A DNA stretch of 10,687 bases from positions 1 through 10,687 of the forward strand of contig DZAU01000065.1 of the NCBI GenBank assembly GCA_022729635.1, written 5' to 3'. The notes below the pieces were generated by a model. The model was given only the letters and a program-made list of their open reading frames with translations, made no database searches and was not told the origin of the DNA. The first letter of the stretch is position 1. Each line of letters opens with the position of its first letter. This stretch comes from Flavobacterium psychrophilum. Its GTDB lineage: Bacteria; Bacteroidota; Bacteroidia; Flavobacteriales; Flavobacteriaceae. Positions 1 through 8,078 of this stretch are shown here, one piece after another. Position numbers and translations under genes: made by a program.

Positions 1-92
1 AATTGGAAGTTTTAAATTTTTCTAAAGGCTCTGACTTTGAAGTAATGATTTTCGGAATTACGGTGCGAGAAACCTTCTCATCCTATCATTAA
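1..92 (+). CDS. 3' end of an unrecognised protein gene (partial)
   Basis: An open frame enters from the left edge (first full codon at base 3) and ends with TAA at 90-92, giving 29 residues that end in VRETFSSYH. The stretch has no internal stop and reads like ordinary coding sequence, with alternating hydrophobic and polar residues (EVMIFGITVRE) that suggest a terminal beta-strand. I do not recognise the family from so short a tail and assign no function. The following 186 bases up to the next gene are very AT-rich. They hold only a weak 7-of-8 match to the Bacteroidetes -7 box (CAAATTTG, 233-240) and no clear terminator. The frame could also be chance, as 29 codons is short. Confidence 0.45.
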   Translation, partial: LEVLNFSKGSDFEVMIFGITVRETFSSYH

Positions 93-278
93 TTTGGATT
101 TATTTTCAAATTAAGCACTTTCAAATCAGCAAATAAGAAGAAAAAAATTACTGTTTTAATAAAATTGCAATATAATAGTAACAATTTTACATTTTTTTGT
201 TTTATTTAAGAAATTAACAGATAAATTGCCATCAAATTTGTAATTTAGCCAAACTAATTTTAAATAACCAAACCAAAA

Positions 279-3200
279 ATGAAAAAATTATTCTTTATTC
301 TGACTTTAATTTTTACAGTAAGTAGTACTGCACAAGAAATTAAAGTTTCGGGAGTTGTTTCAGACGACTCGAACGCTCCTCTAGCAGGTGCTTCTGTCCT
401 TGTAAAAGGAACTCAAAACGGAGTTTCCACAGATTTCGACGGGAAATTCTCAATCGATGCAAAAACAGGAGATGTTTTGCTTGTTTCCTATATTGGGTTT
501 GAAACACAATCCATTACAGTAACAGGAAGCACAGTAAATGTTTCTCTAAAATCAAGTGGCGAAACACTTCAGGATGTTGTGGTAATAGGTTCGCGTACTC
601 CTGGTAGAACAGTAACTGAATCTGCTGTGCCTATTGATGTGATCAATATGAAAGCAATTGCTTCACAAGGACCACAAGTAAACATTAACCAAATTATGAA
701 TATGGTTGCGCCATCGTTTACTTCAAATACGATGACTGTTGCTGACGGAACAGATCATATTGACCCAGCTCAATTAAGAGGTTTAGGACCAGACCAGGTT
801 TTAGTTTTGGTAAACGGAAAAAGAAGACACACTTCTTCATTGGTAAACATCAATGGATCTCCTGGAAGAGGATCTGTAGGTACTGACTTAAACGCTATGC
901 CTGCTTTTGCCCTTGAAAAAATTGAGGTTTTGAGAGATGGTGCTTCTGCACAATATGGTTCAGATGCCATTGCGGGTGTTATCAATTTAGATGTAAAAAA
1001 AGATACCAAAAAATTTGACATTGCTCTTTTTGCAGGAAGTAATTTCTCTAAAGGAGCCAATGATCATAACGGGGGAAATGACGGTAACAATGTTCAACTT
1101 GATATGAATTATGGCACAAACCTTGGAAAAGAAAAAAGTTTCATTAATGCTACAGTAAGTGTTCAATTAAGAGGCAACACGAGCAGAGCAAAAGATGCAA
1201 CAGGAACTTTATTCAGCGCGTATAATGCTGTTGAACAGAGAGCTGCTGAAGCTGGAACAAATATCAATGAATTGTTTGGAAACATTACCAATACTCCAAA
1301 TACAGCCCAGATACTTTCATCAATAAAAACGTATGCGCCTCAAGTAAGTTATTTTACACCAACACAACAAACTGCAATTAGTAGTGCGAGTACAATAGCT
1401 CAAATGCAAACTGCACTAAATTTTGATGCAACAACAGGAGAATTAGAATATAGAGGTCTTAAAAGAAGGGATTTCAATATGAAAGTGGGACAATCTTCCC
1501 TGACTAGTGTACAAGCCTTTTTGAATGCTGCTTATCCAGTGTCCAAAAATAGCGAACTTTATGCATTTGGGGGAATCAGTTATAGAGATGGATCTTCAGC
1601 TGGTTTTTACAGAAGACCAAATCAATCTAGGTCATACACAGGATTGTATCCGAATGGATTCTTACCTGAAATTCACTCTTCAATTAGTGATTTTTCTGGT
1701 GCCGCTGGTTTAAGAGGTAAGATATTCGAAAGTTGGAATTATGATTTTAGTAATACTTTCGGAATAAACACATTCGATTATAATATTGAAAATACTGTTA
1801 ACTCTTCTTTGAGAGAAAATTCTCCAACTGAATTTGATGCAGGTGGATTATCATTTGCTCAAAACACCACTAATTTTGATATGAATAGAAAATTTGACAA
1901 ACTTAACGTCGCTTTTGGTGCAGAATATCGTTATGAAAACTTCATTATCAATTCAGGTATTCCAGAATCATATAATTTATACGACATTAATGGAGATGTG
2001 GTTACAGAAACTACACCGGCCAATATTAAAGTTACAGATTTTTACGGTGCCGCCAGAGCAGGTGGAGCTCAAGTTTTTCCAGGTTTCAGACCAGCTAATG
2101 CGATAGATAAAAACCGTAACAGTGTGGCAGTTTATGGTGATTTAGAATATGATTTAACGTCAAAATGGTTTGTAAACGGAGCAGTACGTTTTGAAAATTA
2201 TTCCGATTTTGGAAGCACAACCAATTTTAAATTTGCAACTCGTTACAAATTAACTAGTAATATTAATTTACGTGGAGCTGTTGCCACTGGATTCAGAGCG
2301 CCATCTTTACATCAAATATATTTCAACTCTACATCAACTCAATTCGTAGGTGGTGTTCCATTTGAAGTAGGAACATTTAGCAACGATTCAGAAGTTGCCC
2401 AATTATTAGGAATTCCTAAATTAAAACAAGAAGAATCTCTAAGTGGAAGTATCGGTTTTACAGCTAAAGTACCCTCTGTAAATTTAACTTTGACAGCCGA
2501 TGCTTATATCATTGAAATACAAGACAGAGTGGTTCTTACAGATCAGTTCGCAAGACCAGGTGGAACTCCGCTGCCAGGAACTCCGGCATACATTTTAAAC
2601 GGTTTATTTGACCAAGCAGGAGCGACAGCTGCCACTTTCTTTTCAAATGCTATTGACACTCAATCAAAAGGAATCGACATTGTAATTAGCCAAGTAGCCA
2701 ACTTAGGAAATGGTCTTAAATTAAAAAATGATTTATCTGCAACATTTGGTGAAACAAAAAGAATTGGTGACATTCACGCCTCTCCTATTTTAGAGGCTAC
2801 AGGTCAAATTAACAAATATTATTCTGAATCAAGCAGAGTATATCTTCAGGAAGCTGTGCCAAGACAAAAAATTAATTTGACCAATACTCTTTCCGTTAAA
2901 AAATTTGATTTCTTCTTGAGAAACGTTTATTTTGGAGAAGTTACTGATCCAAACACAGTTGATGTCAATGGAGATGGAAGAATTGAAGGAGCTATCGTTA
3001 ACGGTCAAGTAGTAGAAGTTGAACACCCAGTTTGGAGCTCTAGGGTTATTACAGATTTGTCTGTAAGTTATAGTTTAAATAAAAATGCTAAAATTGTAAT
3101 TGGAGCCAACAACCTTTTTGATATCTATCCAAGTCTTAATTACGGTCCTGTAACTGCTATTAGACCAAAATTAGTTAATGGCGCAATAGATTATACTGCT

Positions 3201-3314
3201 GCTCCTACAACAGTAGATTTATCAAACGCAAACCAATTCGTTTATTCTAGAAACGTATCGCAATTTGGTCAAAATGGTCGTTTCCTTTTTGCCAGATTAA
3301 GCTACAATTTTTAA
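279..3314 (+). CDS. TonB-dependent outer-membrane receptor with carboxypeptidase-regulatory-like N-terminal domain
   Basis: This is a 1011-residue outer-membrane active transporter that would use TonB-ExbBD energy to import a substrate that cannot be told from sequence. Residues 1-18 form a signal peptide (MKKLFFILTLIFTVSSTA). Residues 20-90 are a CarboxypepD_reg-like beta-sandwich (KVSGVV, the PLAGASVLVKGT segment, GFETQSITV), common on Bacteroidetes receptors. A TonB-box-like LQDVVVIGSR follows at 98-106. The plug domain spans about 115-240, with RGLGPDQVLVLVNGKRR and IEVLRDGASAQYGSDAIAGV. The rest is the 22-stranded barrel, with NLFDIYPS near the end and a terminal aromatic strand FLFARLSYNF. 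No SusD gene follows, and the plug resembles siderophore/small-ligand type receptors more than SusC, so a glycan-utilisation role is not supported. A DVNGDGRIE loop at residues 895-903 resembles a calcium-binding loop. The gene is monocistronic, with a strong terminator 22 bp after its stop codon. The family is certain; the substrate is unknown. Confidence 0.95.
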   Translation: MKKLFFILTLIFTVSSTAQEIKVSGVVSDDSNAPLAGASVLVKGTQNGVSTDFDGKFSIDAKTGDVLLVSYIGFETQSITVTGSTVNVSLKSSGETLQDVVVIGSRTPGRTVTESAVPIDVINMKAIASQGPQVNINQIMNMVAPSFTSNTMTVADGTDHIDPAQLRGLGPDQVLVLVNGKRRHTSSLVNINGSPGRGSVGTDLNAMPAFALEKIEVLRDGASAQYGSDAIAGVINLDVKKDTKKFDIALFAGSNFSKGANDHNGGNDGNNVQLDMNYGTNLGKEKSFINATVSVQLRGNTSRAKDATGTLFSAYNAVEQRAAEAGTNINELFGNITNTPNTAQILSSIKTYAPQVSYFTPTQQTAISSASTIAQMQTALNFDATTGELEYRGLKRRDFNMKVGQSSLTSVQAFLNAAYPVSKNSELYAFGGISYRDGSSAGFYRRPNQSRSYTGLYPNGFLPEIHSSISDFSGAAGLRGKIFESWNYDFSNTFGINTFDYNIENTVNSSLRENSPTEFDAGGLSFAQNTTNFDMNRKFDKLNVAFGAEYRYENFIINSGIPESYNLYDINGDVVTETTPANIKVTDFYGAARAGGAQVFPGFRPANAIDKNRNSVAVYGDLEYDLTSKWFVNGAVRFENYSDFGSTTNFKFATRYKLTSNINLRGAVATGFRAPSLHQIYFNSTSTQFVGGVPFEVGTFSNDSEVAQLLGIPKLKQEESLSGSIGFTAKVPSVNLTLTADAYIIEIQDRVVLTDQFARPGGTPLPGTPAYILNGLFDQAGATAATFFSNAIDTQSKGIDIVISQVANLGNGLKLKNDLSATFGETKRIGDIHASPILEATGQINKYYSESSRVYLQEAVPRQKINLTNTLSVKKFDFFLRNVYFGEVTDPNTVDVNGDGRIEGAIVNGQVVEVEHPVWSSRVITDLSVSYSLNKNAKIVIGANNLFDIYPSLNYGPVTAIRPKLVNGAIDYTAAPTTVDLSNANQFVYSRNVSQFGQNGRFLFARLSYNF

Positions 3315-3335
3315 AATACATTTTTTTTAATTTTG

Positions 3336-3367
3336 AAACCGTCTCAAAACTGAGGCGGTTTTTTTTT
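3336..3367 (+). terminator. Rho-independent terminator of the TonB-dependent receptor gene
   Basis: An 11-bp stem (AAACCGTCTCA at 3336-3346 paired with TGAGGCGGTTT at 3351-3361, one T:G wobble) closes an AAAC loop and runs into a continuous T tract ending at 3367. It lies 22 bp after the receptor stop codon and before the next promoter, so it separates the two transcription units. The upstream A run is short, so it works best in the forward direction. Confidence 0.88.
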
Positions 3368-3376
3368 GAATTTTAC

Positions 3377-3411
3377 TTTTGATTGGAATGATGCTAAACT
3401 TTGTAACTTTG
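3377..3411 (+). promoter_or_regulatory. Bacteroidetes-type promoter of the DUF2490 gene
   Basis: A perfect -7 box TAACTTTG (consensus TAnnTTTG) occupies 3404-3411. Upstream lie two possible -33 elements: TTTTG at 3377-3381 (22-bp spacer) and TTG at 3383-3385 (18-bp spacer). Transcription would begin near 3417, leaving a leader of about 14 nt before the ATG at 3431. The box sits just after the preceding terminator, as expected for an independent unit. Confidence 0.65.
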
Positions 3412-3430
3412 CCGTTCTGAAAAATAGAAA

Positions 3431-4204
3431 ATGAAATTAAAAAATATATACAATCTCCAGCCTAAAGCTTTACAATTCAAAGATAACGAGACCCGTAATC
3501 ATTTTCGAATAAAATTATTCCTTTTAACACTAACATTTACATTAATGTCGGTAAATTTATGTTTTTCTCAATATTCCCATTTAGGAAGTTGGAATATTCT
3601 GAATTTGAAATACAAATTTGATAAAAAGTGGAGCGTATTTGGTGAAGCGCAATTACGTTCATTGAGTTTCTACGATGATTTTAATTATTACGAATATAAA
3701 CTTGGAGTTAATTATAAAGCCCATCAAAATATAGTGTTAACTTTTGGAACAGGAAGCTATCAAACTTATCAAGATAGCGGTAGCTTTATTACTCCAAAAA
3801 AAAATGATGAATTTAGAGCTTGGCCTCAAATCACTGTTTATCAAAAATTTGGATCATTCATTTTGGAGCAACGTTTCAGAACCGAATTACGATTTACGAG
3901 TGATGGTTATCACAACCGCTTTCGATATCGACTTGGCTTATCCTATCCTTTTGGAAAGAAAAAACAAGATTTTTTTCCTTACCAAATCACTGTGAGTGAT
4001 GAAATCTTTTTCACTAACAACCAACCGTATTTCGAAAGAAATAGAATGCAAACTTTTTTTAGTTACAAACCATCCAAAGCAACTACTTTACAAATGGGTT
4101 ATGTGCATCAATTCGATTATAAAATTAATGATGAATCCGGACGAGATTTCCTTTTAGTTGGATTCAATTTGGAGCTTTTTTCTAAAAATTATTATACTAA
4201 ATAA
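3431..4204 (+). CDS. DUF2490 family outer-membrane/periplasmic protein
   Basis: This 257-residue protein matches the DUF2490 pattern, a family of uncharacterised Bacteroidetes proteins predicted to form small beta-barrels. The signatures are an early SHLGSWNILNLKYKFDKKW segment, then FGEAQLRSL, the YYEYKLGVNYK strand, EQRFRTELRF, RFRYRLGLSYPFG and a final FLLVGFNLELF strand. Alternating aromatic and polar residues across strands support an outer-membrane barrel. A hydrophobic signal segment lies at residues 29-45 (LFLLTLTFTLMSVNLCF), with likely cleavage around S46/Q47. It is preceded by an unusually long polar N-region of about 28 residues. The only other in-frame Met near it is M39, inside the hydrophobic core, and the promoter places the transcription start 14 nt before M1, so M1 is kept. 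No lipobox is present. No partner gene hints at a function. About 110 bp without a clear terminator separate it from uvrB. Confidence 0.85.
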   Translation: MKLKNIYNLQPKALQFKDNETRNHFRIKLFLLTLTFTLMSVNLCFSQYSHLGSWNILNLKYKFDKKWSVFGEAQLRSLSFYDDFNYYEYKLGVNYKAHQNIVLTFGTGSYQTYQDSGSFITPKKNDEFRAWPQITVYQKFGSFILEQRFRTELRFTSDGYHNRFRYRLGLSYPFGKKKQDFFPYQITVSDEIFFTNNQPYFERNRMQTFFSYKPSKATTLQMGYVHQFDYKINDESGRDFLLVGFNLELFSKNYYTK

Positions 4205-4290
4205 TACCAAATCTCATTTCGTTTGAGTTATTGACATTACTTCCTATAAATATAAATTTTTCATCGATATTCTTTTATGGATTTCCTTTG

Positions 4291-4298
4291 TAACTTTG
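4291..4298 (+). promoter_or_regulatory. -7 box of the uvrB promoter
   Basis: TAACTTTG is a perfect match to the Bacteroidetes -7 consensus, embedded in CTTTGTAACTTTG, the same 13-mer found at the promoter of the preceding gene. The distance to the ATG (19 nt) is also identical to that gene. The -33 region is only T-rich (around 4256-4262), with no clear TTG at the right spacing. The predicted leader is about 14 nt. No SOS (LexA-like) operator was recognised here. Confidence 0.55.
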
Positions 4299-4317
4299 TA
4301 AATCTCAAAAATTTTAA

Positions 4318-6306
4318 ATGAAATTCCAAGTTATATCCGATTATCAGCCCAAAGGCGACCAACCGCAAGCTATCGAAAAATTAGCTCAAGGCATTATTGC
4401 TGGCGAACGTTTTCAAACTTTGCTTGGAGTAACAGGTTCAGGAAAAACTTTTACAGTGGCAAATGTCATTCAGGAAGTCCAAAAACCTACCTTGATTTTG
4501 GCTCACAACAAAACCTTGGCAGCACAATTGTACTCGGAATTCAAGCAATTTTTTCCGAATAATGCTGTGGAATATTTTGTTTCCTACTATGATTATTACC
4601 AGCCGGAAGCTTTTATGCCTGTTACCGGAGTTTTCATCGAAAAGGATTTATCCATCAACGAAGAGTTGGAAAAAATGCGTTTGAGTACCACTTCTTCCCT
4701 ACTTTCCGGACGAAGAGATATAATTGTAGTGGCATCGGTTTCGTGTATCTACGGAATTGGAAACCCTGTTGAATTTCAGAAAAATGTCATTGCCATTGAG
4801 AAAAATCAAATTATTTCCCGAACCAAATTATTACACAGTTTAGTCCAAAGTTTATATTCCAGAACCGAAGCCGATTTCAATCCAGGAAACTTCAGGATAA
4901 AAGGTGATACACTCGAAGTTTATCCGAGTTATGCAGATGATGCGTTCCGAATTCACTTTTTTGGAGATGAAATCGAAGAAATTGAAAGCTTCGACACAAA
5001 ATCTTCTCAAGTTCTTGAGAAATTTGAAAAACTTACGATTTATCCTGCCAATATGTTTGTGACTTCGCCCGATGTATTACAAAATGCGATATGGGAAATC
5101 CAACAGGATTTAGTAAAACAAGTCGATTATTTCAAGGAAATTGGCAAACATCTCGAAGCCAAAAGACTCGAAGAACGCACCAATTTCGATTTAGAAATGA
5201 TTCGGGAACTGGGTTATTGCTCCGGAATCGAAAACTATTCCCGTTATCTTGACGGAAGAAACGCCGGCACAAGACCTTTTTGTTTATTGGATTATTTTCC
5301 AAAAGATTTCTTGATGGTTGTTGACGAAAGTCACGTCACGATTTCGCAAGTACATGCTATGTATGGTGGCGACAGAAGCCGAAAAGAAAATTTGGTCGAA
5401 TTTGGTTTTAGACTTCCGGCTGCGATGGACAATCGTCCGTTGAAATTTGAGGAATTTGAAGCGATGCAAAACCAAGTCATTTATGTTTCGGCAACGCCTG
5501 CTGATTATGAATTGCAAAAAACCGATGGCGTTTATATCGAGCAAGTCATTCGTCCAACGGGATTATTGGATCCAATAATAGAAATCCGTCCGAGTTTGAA
5601 CCAAATTGACGATTTAATTGATGAAATTCAGCAACGCGCCGAAATAGACGAACGTGTTTTGGTCACCACTTTAACCAAAAGAATGGCAGAAGAATTGGCA
5701 AAATACTTAGCAAAAGTAAGCATTCGTTGTCGTTACATTCATTCGGATGTGGATACATTGGAGCGAATTGAAATTATGCAGGACTTACGAAAAGGATTGT
5801 TTGATGTCCTGATTGGCGTGAATTTACTTCGTGAAGGCTTGGATTTGCCTGAAGTTTCCCTAGTTGCCATTCTCGATGCCGACAAGGAAGGATTTCTGCG
5901 CAGTCATCGTTCGTTGACCCAAACCATTGGTCGTGCGGCGAGAAACCTCAACGGAAAAGCCATTATGTATGCCGACAAAATCACGGCAAGTATGCAAAAA
6001 ACCATTGATGAAACCAATTACCGCCGAGAAAAGCAAATCAATTTCAATATTAAAAATAATATAATTCCAATGGCATTGAATAAAAAAATTGAAAGTGCTT
6101 TTACAAAAAATCCTTTGGTAGATTATGAATTGGGTTACTCTGTTTCTATTGCGGCAGAACCCGAAACAGAATACCTATCGAAACCGGAAATAGAAAAACG
6201 CATTCGTGAAAAGCGAAAATCAATGGAGAAAGCCGCCAAAGAGTTAGACTTTATGCAAGCCGCAAAACTTCGAGATGACATTAAAGCATTGCAGGAGAAA
6301 ATATAA
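4318..6306 (+). CDS. uvrB: UvrABC excision nuclease subunit B
   Basis: UvrB is the damage-verifying helicase-like subunit of bacterial nucleotide excision repair. It is loaded on DNA by UvrA and then recruits UvrC for the two incisions, in the cytoplasm. The 662-residue length is normal for the family. Visible motifs in order are Walker A GVTGSGKT (37-44), the beta-hairpin that inserts between DNA strands with its tyrosine cluster SYYDYYQPEAF (89-99), the DEAD-type box DESH (336-339), SATPADYE (391-398), the helicase motif V region GVNLLREGLDLPEVS (500-514), motif VI QTIGRAAR (535-542), and the C-terminal UVR domain (about 624-659, ending QAAKLRDDIKALQEKI) that binds UvrC and UvrA. All catalytic motifs are intact. 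The gene has its own promoter box and faces the convergent rluD-like gene 53 bp downstream. No uvrA or uvrC is in view. Confidence 0.99.
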   Translation: MKFQVISDYQPKGDQPQAIEKLAQGIIAGERFQTLLGVTGSGKTFTVANVIQEVQKPTLILAHNKTLAAQLYSEFKQFFPNNAVEYFVSYYDYYQPEAFMPVTGVFIEKDLSINEELEKMRLSTTSSLLSGRRDIIVVASVSCIYGIGNPVEFQKNVIAIEKNQIISRTKLLHSLVQSLYSRTEADFNPGNFRIKGDTLEVYPSYADDAFRIHFFGDEIEEIESFDTKSSQVLEKFEKLTIYPANMFVTSPDVLQNAIWEIQQDLVKQVDYFKEIGKHLEAKRLEERTNFDLEMIRELGYCSGIENYSRYLDGRNAGTRPFCLLDYFPKDFLMVVDESHVTISQVHAMYGGDRSRKENLVEFGFRLPAAMDNRPLKFEEFEAMQNQVIYVSATPADYELQKTDGVYIEQVIRPTGLLDPIIEIRPSLNQIDDLIDEIQQRAEIDERVLVTTLTKRMAEELAKYLAKVSIRCRYIHSDVDTLERIEIMQDLRKGLFDVLIGVNLLREGLDLPEVSLVAILDADKEGFLRSHRSLTQTIGRAARNLNGKAIMYADKITASMQKTIDETNYRREKQINFNIKNNIIPMALNKKIESAFTKNPLVDYELGYSVSIAAEPETEYLSKPEIEKRIREKRKSMEKAAKELDFMQAAKLRDDIKALQEKI

Positions 6307-6321
6307 TTTTTCATTAAAACT

Positions 6322-6341
6322 TATTGATATAAAAATCAATA
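6322..6341. terminator. Weak AT-rich hairpin between convergent uvrB and rluD-like genes
   Basis: A 7-bp inverted repeat TATTGAT/ATCAATA (6322-6328 and 6335-6341) with loop ATAAAA lies midway in the 53-bp gap between the convergent genes. It could serve as a bidirectional terminator, but the stem has a single G:C pair and no long T tract follows on either strand. It is therefore a tentative call based mainly on position. Confidence 0.3.
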
Positions 6342-6359
6342 TTTACTAAACCTCAACAA

Positions 6360-7403
6360 TTACTCCTCTTCCTCAACCAAATGTGATTTCGAATAACCTC
6401 GCCATTTTTCTATACAATCCTGAAAATCCTGCGGCAATTCCGTATCAAAACGCATCATTTCGCCCGTTGTGGGATGTACAAAACCAAGCGTTTTGGCGTG
6501 TAAAGCCTGTCGCGGTAAAACCTTGAAACAGTTTTCTATAAATTGTTTGTATTTGGTAAACGTGGTTCCTTTTAGAATTAAATCGCCACCATATCGGGCA
6601 TCATTAAATAACGGATGACCAATATGTTTCAAATGCACCCGGATTTGGTGCGTTCTTCCCGTTTCGAGAATGCAGGAAACCAAAGTCACATAACCAAAAC
6701 GTTCCAAAACTTTGTAATGTGTCACAGCCGGTTTCCCAATTTCGGGATCGGCAAAAACCGCCATTTGCATTCGGTCTTTTACGTGGCGTGCAATGTTGCC
6801 TTCAATCGTTCCTTCCTCGGCAACCACATTTCCCCAAACTAGCGCAATATATTCTCTTTCGGTGGTTTTGGCTTCAAATTGTTTGGCAAGATGTGTCATT
6901 GCGGCTTCGGTTTTGGCAATTACCAAAAGTCCTGAAGTGTCTTTATCGATTCGATGAACCAATCCAGGTCGTTCGCTGCTGTTCATTGGCAAATTATCGA
7001 AATGGAAAGCCAAAGCGTTTACCAAAGTTCCGGTATAATTTCCGTGACCGGGATGAACCACAAAATCGGGCGGTTTGTTGATGAGCAAAAGTGCGTCATC
7101 TTCATAGACAATATTAAGCGGAATATCTTCTGGATCAACCCTGTTTTCAAACGGCGGATGCGACAATAGTATCCGAATCACATCAAAAGGTTTTACTTTA
7201 TAATTCGATTTTACGGGAACATCATTCACATAAATATCGCCAGAAGTTGCTGCGTTCTGAATTTTATTCCGGGTCGCATTCGGAATCATATTCATCAAGT
7301 ATTTGTCGATTCTCAGGAGCAATTGCCCTTTGGGAACGTCAAACCTATAATGCTCAAATAATTCGTCTTCTAAATCTACAATTTCTTCGTTATTTTCGCT
7401 CAT
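6360..7403 (-). CDS. rluD: RluA/RluD-family 23S rRNA pseudouridine synthase
   Basis: This 347-residue enzyme converts uridines to pseudouridine in RNA. By homology to RluD the targets would be in helix 69 of 23S rRNA, but RluA-family paralogs differ in target, so specificity is inferred. An S4 RNA-binding domain covers about residues 28-80 (LRIDKYLMNMI, SGDIYVNDVPVKSNYKV). The synthase domain covers about 95-320. It has the catalytic motif HRIDKDTSGLLVIAK, with D153 as the expected nucleophilic aspartate, and the family motifs REYIALVWG (183-191), ETGRTHQIRVHLKHIGHPL (247-265) and YGG (271-273). The start ATG overlaps the upstream PASTA gene stop as ATGA, which fixes the start and implies translational coupling. 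The gene converges on uvrB. The C-terminus ends in an acidic EEEE run. All catalytic residues appear intact. Confidence 0.95.
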   Translation of the reverse strand: MSENNEEIVDLEDELFEHYRFDVPKGQLLLRIDKYLMNMIPNATRNKIQNAATSGDIYVNDVPVKSNYKVKPFDVIRILLSHPPFENRVDPEDIPLNIVYEDDALLLINKPPDFVVHPGHGNYTGTLVNALAFHFDNLPMNSSERPGLVHRIDKDTSGLLVIAKTEAAMTHLAKQFEAKTTEREYIALVWGNVVAEEGTIEGNIARHVKDRMQMAVFADPEIGKPAVTHYKVLERFGYVTLVSCILETGRTHQIRVHLKHIGHPLFNDARYGGDLILKGTTFTKYKQFIENCFKVLPRQALHAKTLGFVHPTTGEMMRFDTELPQDFQDCIEKWRGYSKSHLVEEEE

Positions 7404-8002
7404 TGAATTGAGTCTTTTGGTACAGCCAAGCTATCCACTTCTTCAACATAACTTTCTTTTCCGTCTCCCAAAACCAAATCAATTTTAGAGGCTTTCAAAA
7501 CACGATCGCCCACTTTCAGGTTTCTTCCTTTGTAGCGCATTTCGAGTACCATATCTTTTCCAAGATTCGGAATATAAGTAATCGTTCCTTCTTCGAGACC
7601 TAAAGATTTCAATGTTGGCACGGCTTCACGATAGGTTTTATCAATTAAATCAGGAATTCTAACCGACGAAAATCCCGAAGCATTAATCTTAATATATACT
7701 TTTCTACCCACTTTTACTTTCGCACCAGGCAAAGGATCTTGCTCTACCACGGTAAACTTCGGAAAATCACTATTATAATCTACGCTGTCCAAAAGCACAT
7801 AATCTAAATCTAACTCGTCTAGTTTTTCTTCGACTTGCTCTTCGGTTAATTTAGCCAGATTTGGCACCGCAATTTCGTGACCGTGATCAGTGGTAAAAGT
7901 CAACCAATGCATAAACAAATAAACCAAAACTGCAAGTATAGCAAGAGCTGCTAATGCTTGACCAAAAAACACCCGACTAGTAAGATAATTACGTAAGCTC
8001 AT
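7400..8002 (-). CDS. Membrane-anchored PASTA-domain protein (no kinase domain)
   Basis: A single transmembrane helix at residues 11-33 (VFFGQALAALAILAVLVYLF) is followed by an extracytoplasmic part with two PASTA domains. The first covers about residues 42-110 (IAVPNLAKLTEEQVEEKL, VVEQDPLPGAKVKVGRKVYI) and the second about 113-184 (VRIPDLIDKTYREAVPTL, with a matching LKVGDRVLKASKIDLVLG). A short charged tail follows. PASTA domains bind peptidoglycan fragments or penicillin-binding proteins in other bacteria. Here neither a Ser/Thr kinase nor a PBP domain is attached. The frame stays open upstream to an ATG at 8047, but I start at the ATG at 8002 (200 residues). A perfect -7 promoter box lies at 8030-8023, inside that extension, so transcripts would begin after the upstream ATG. 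MSLRNYLTSR is also the natural lead into the membrane helix. The gene forms an operon with the rluD-like gene (4-bp overlap) and is divergent from ddl. A cell-wall-related role is an inference. Confidence 0.9.
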   Translation of the reverse strand: MSLRNYLTSRVFFGQALAALAILAVLVYLFMHWLTFTTDHGHEIAVPNLAKLTEEQVEEKLDELDLDYVLLDSVDYNSDFPKFTVVEQDPLPGAKVKVGRKVYIKINASGFSSVRIPDLIDKTYREAVPTLKSLGLEEGTITYIPNLGKDMVLEMRYKGRNLKVGDRVLKASKIDLVLGDGKESYVEEVDSLAVPKDSIQ

Positions 8003-8022
8003 AAATTTATTTTTATAAGTCA

Positions 8023-8030
8023 CAAAGATA
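8023..8030 (-). promoter_or_regulatory. -7 box of the PASTA-rluD operon promoter
   Basis: Read on the minus strand, 8030-8023 is TATCTTTG, a perfect TAnnTTTG match. Upstream is a T8 run ending in TTGG (8053-8044), only 14 nt away, so the -33 element is poorly defined. Transcription would start near 8017, about 15 nt before the ATG at 8002. This box decides the start choice of the PASTA gene. Confidence 0.55.
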
Positions 8031-8056
8031 AAGTTATTTCGTTCCAAAAAAAATTC

Positions 8057-8064
8057 TAATTTTG
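8057..8064 (+). promoter_or_regulatory. Candidate -7 box of the ddl promoter
   Basis: TAATTTTG is a perfect TAnnTTTG match on the plus strand, 26 bp from the divergent minus-strand box, but no convincing -33 TTTG precedes it. If used, ddl would have a leader of about 210 nt containing both palindromic repeats described below. No better box is visible closer to the ddl ATG. Confidence 0.35.
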
Positions 8065-8078
8065 TTTAATGATAATTT

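Noticed and set aside
233..240. Promoter -7 box CAAATTTG of the TonB-dependent receptor
   Set aside because: It matches 7 of 8 positions, but no -33 TTG lies at the expected distance, so it was not listed as a feature.
770..1060. Antisense open frame of 96 codons opposite the TonB-dependent receptor
   Set aside because: It lies wholly inside the plug-domain coding sequence, has no promoter box or family resemblance, and is explained as a shadow of the sense gene.
279..4204. Possible polysaccharide utilisation locus (SusC/SusD-like)
   Set aside because: The gene after the receptor is DUF2490, not a SusD lipoprotein. A strong terminator separates the two, and no glycoside hydrolase or regulator is nearby.
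4205..4235. CTCA/TGAG inverted repeat after the DUF2490 gene as a terminator
   Set aside because: Only a 4-bp stem with a 7-base loop and no T tract; too weak to call.
8003..8047. Fifteen-codon N-terminal extension of the PASTA protein
   Set aside because: The promoter -7 box lies inside it, so the predicted transcript starts after its ATG. The residues also do not look like part of the family.
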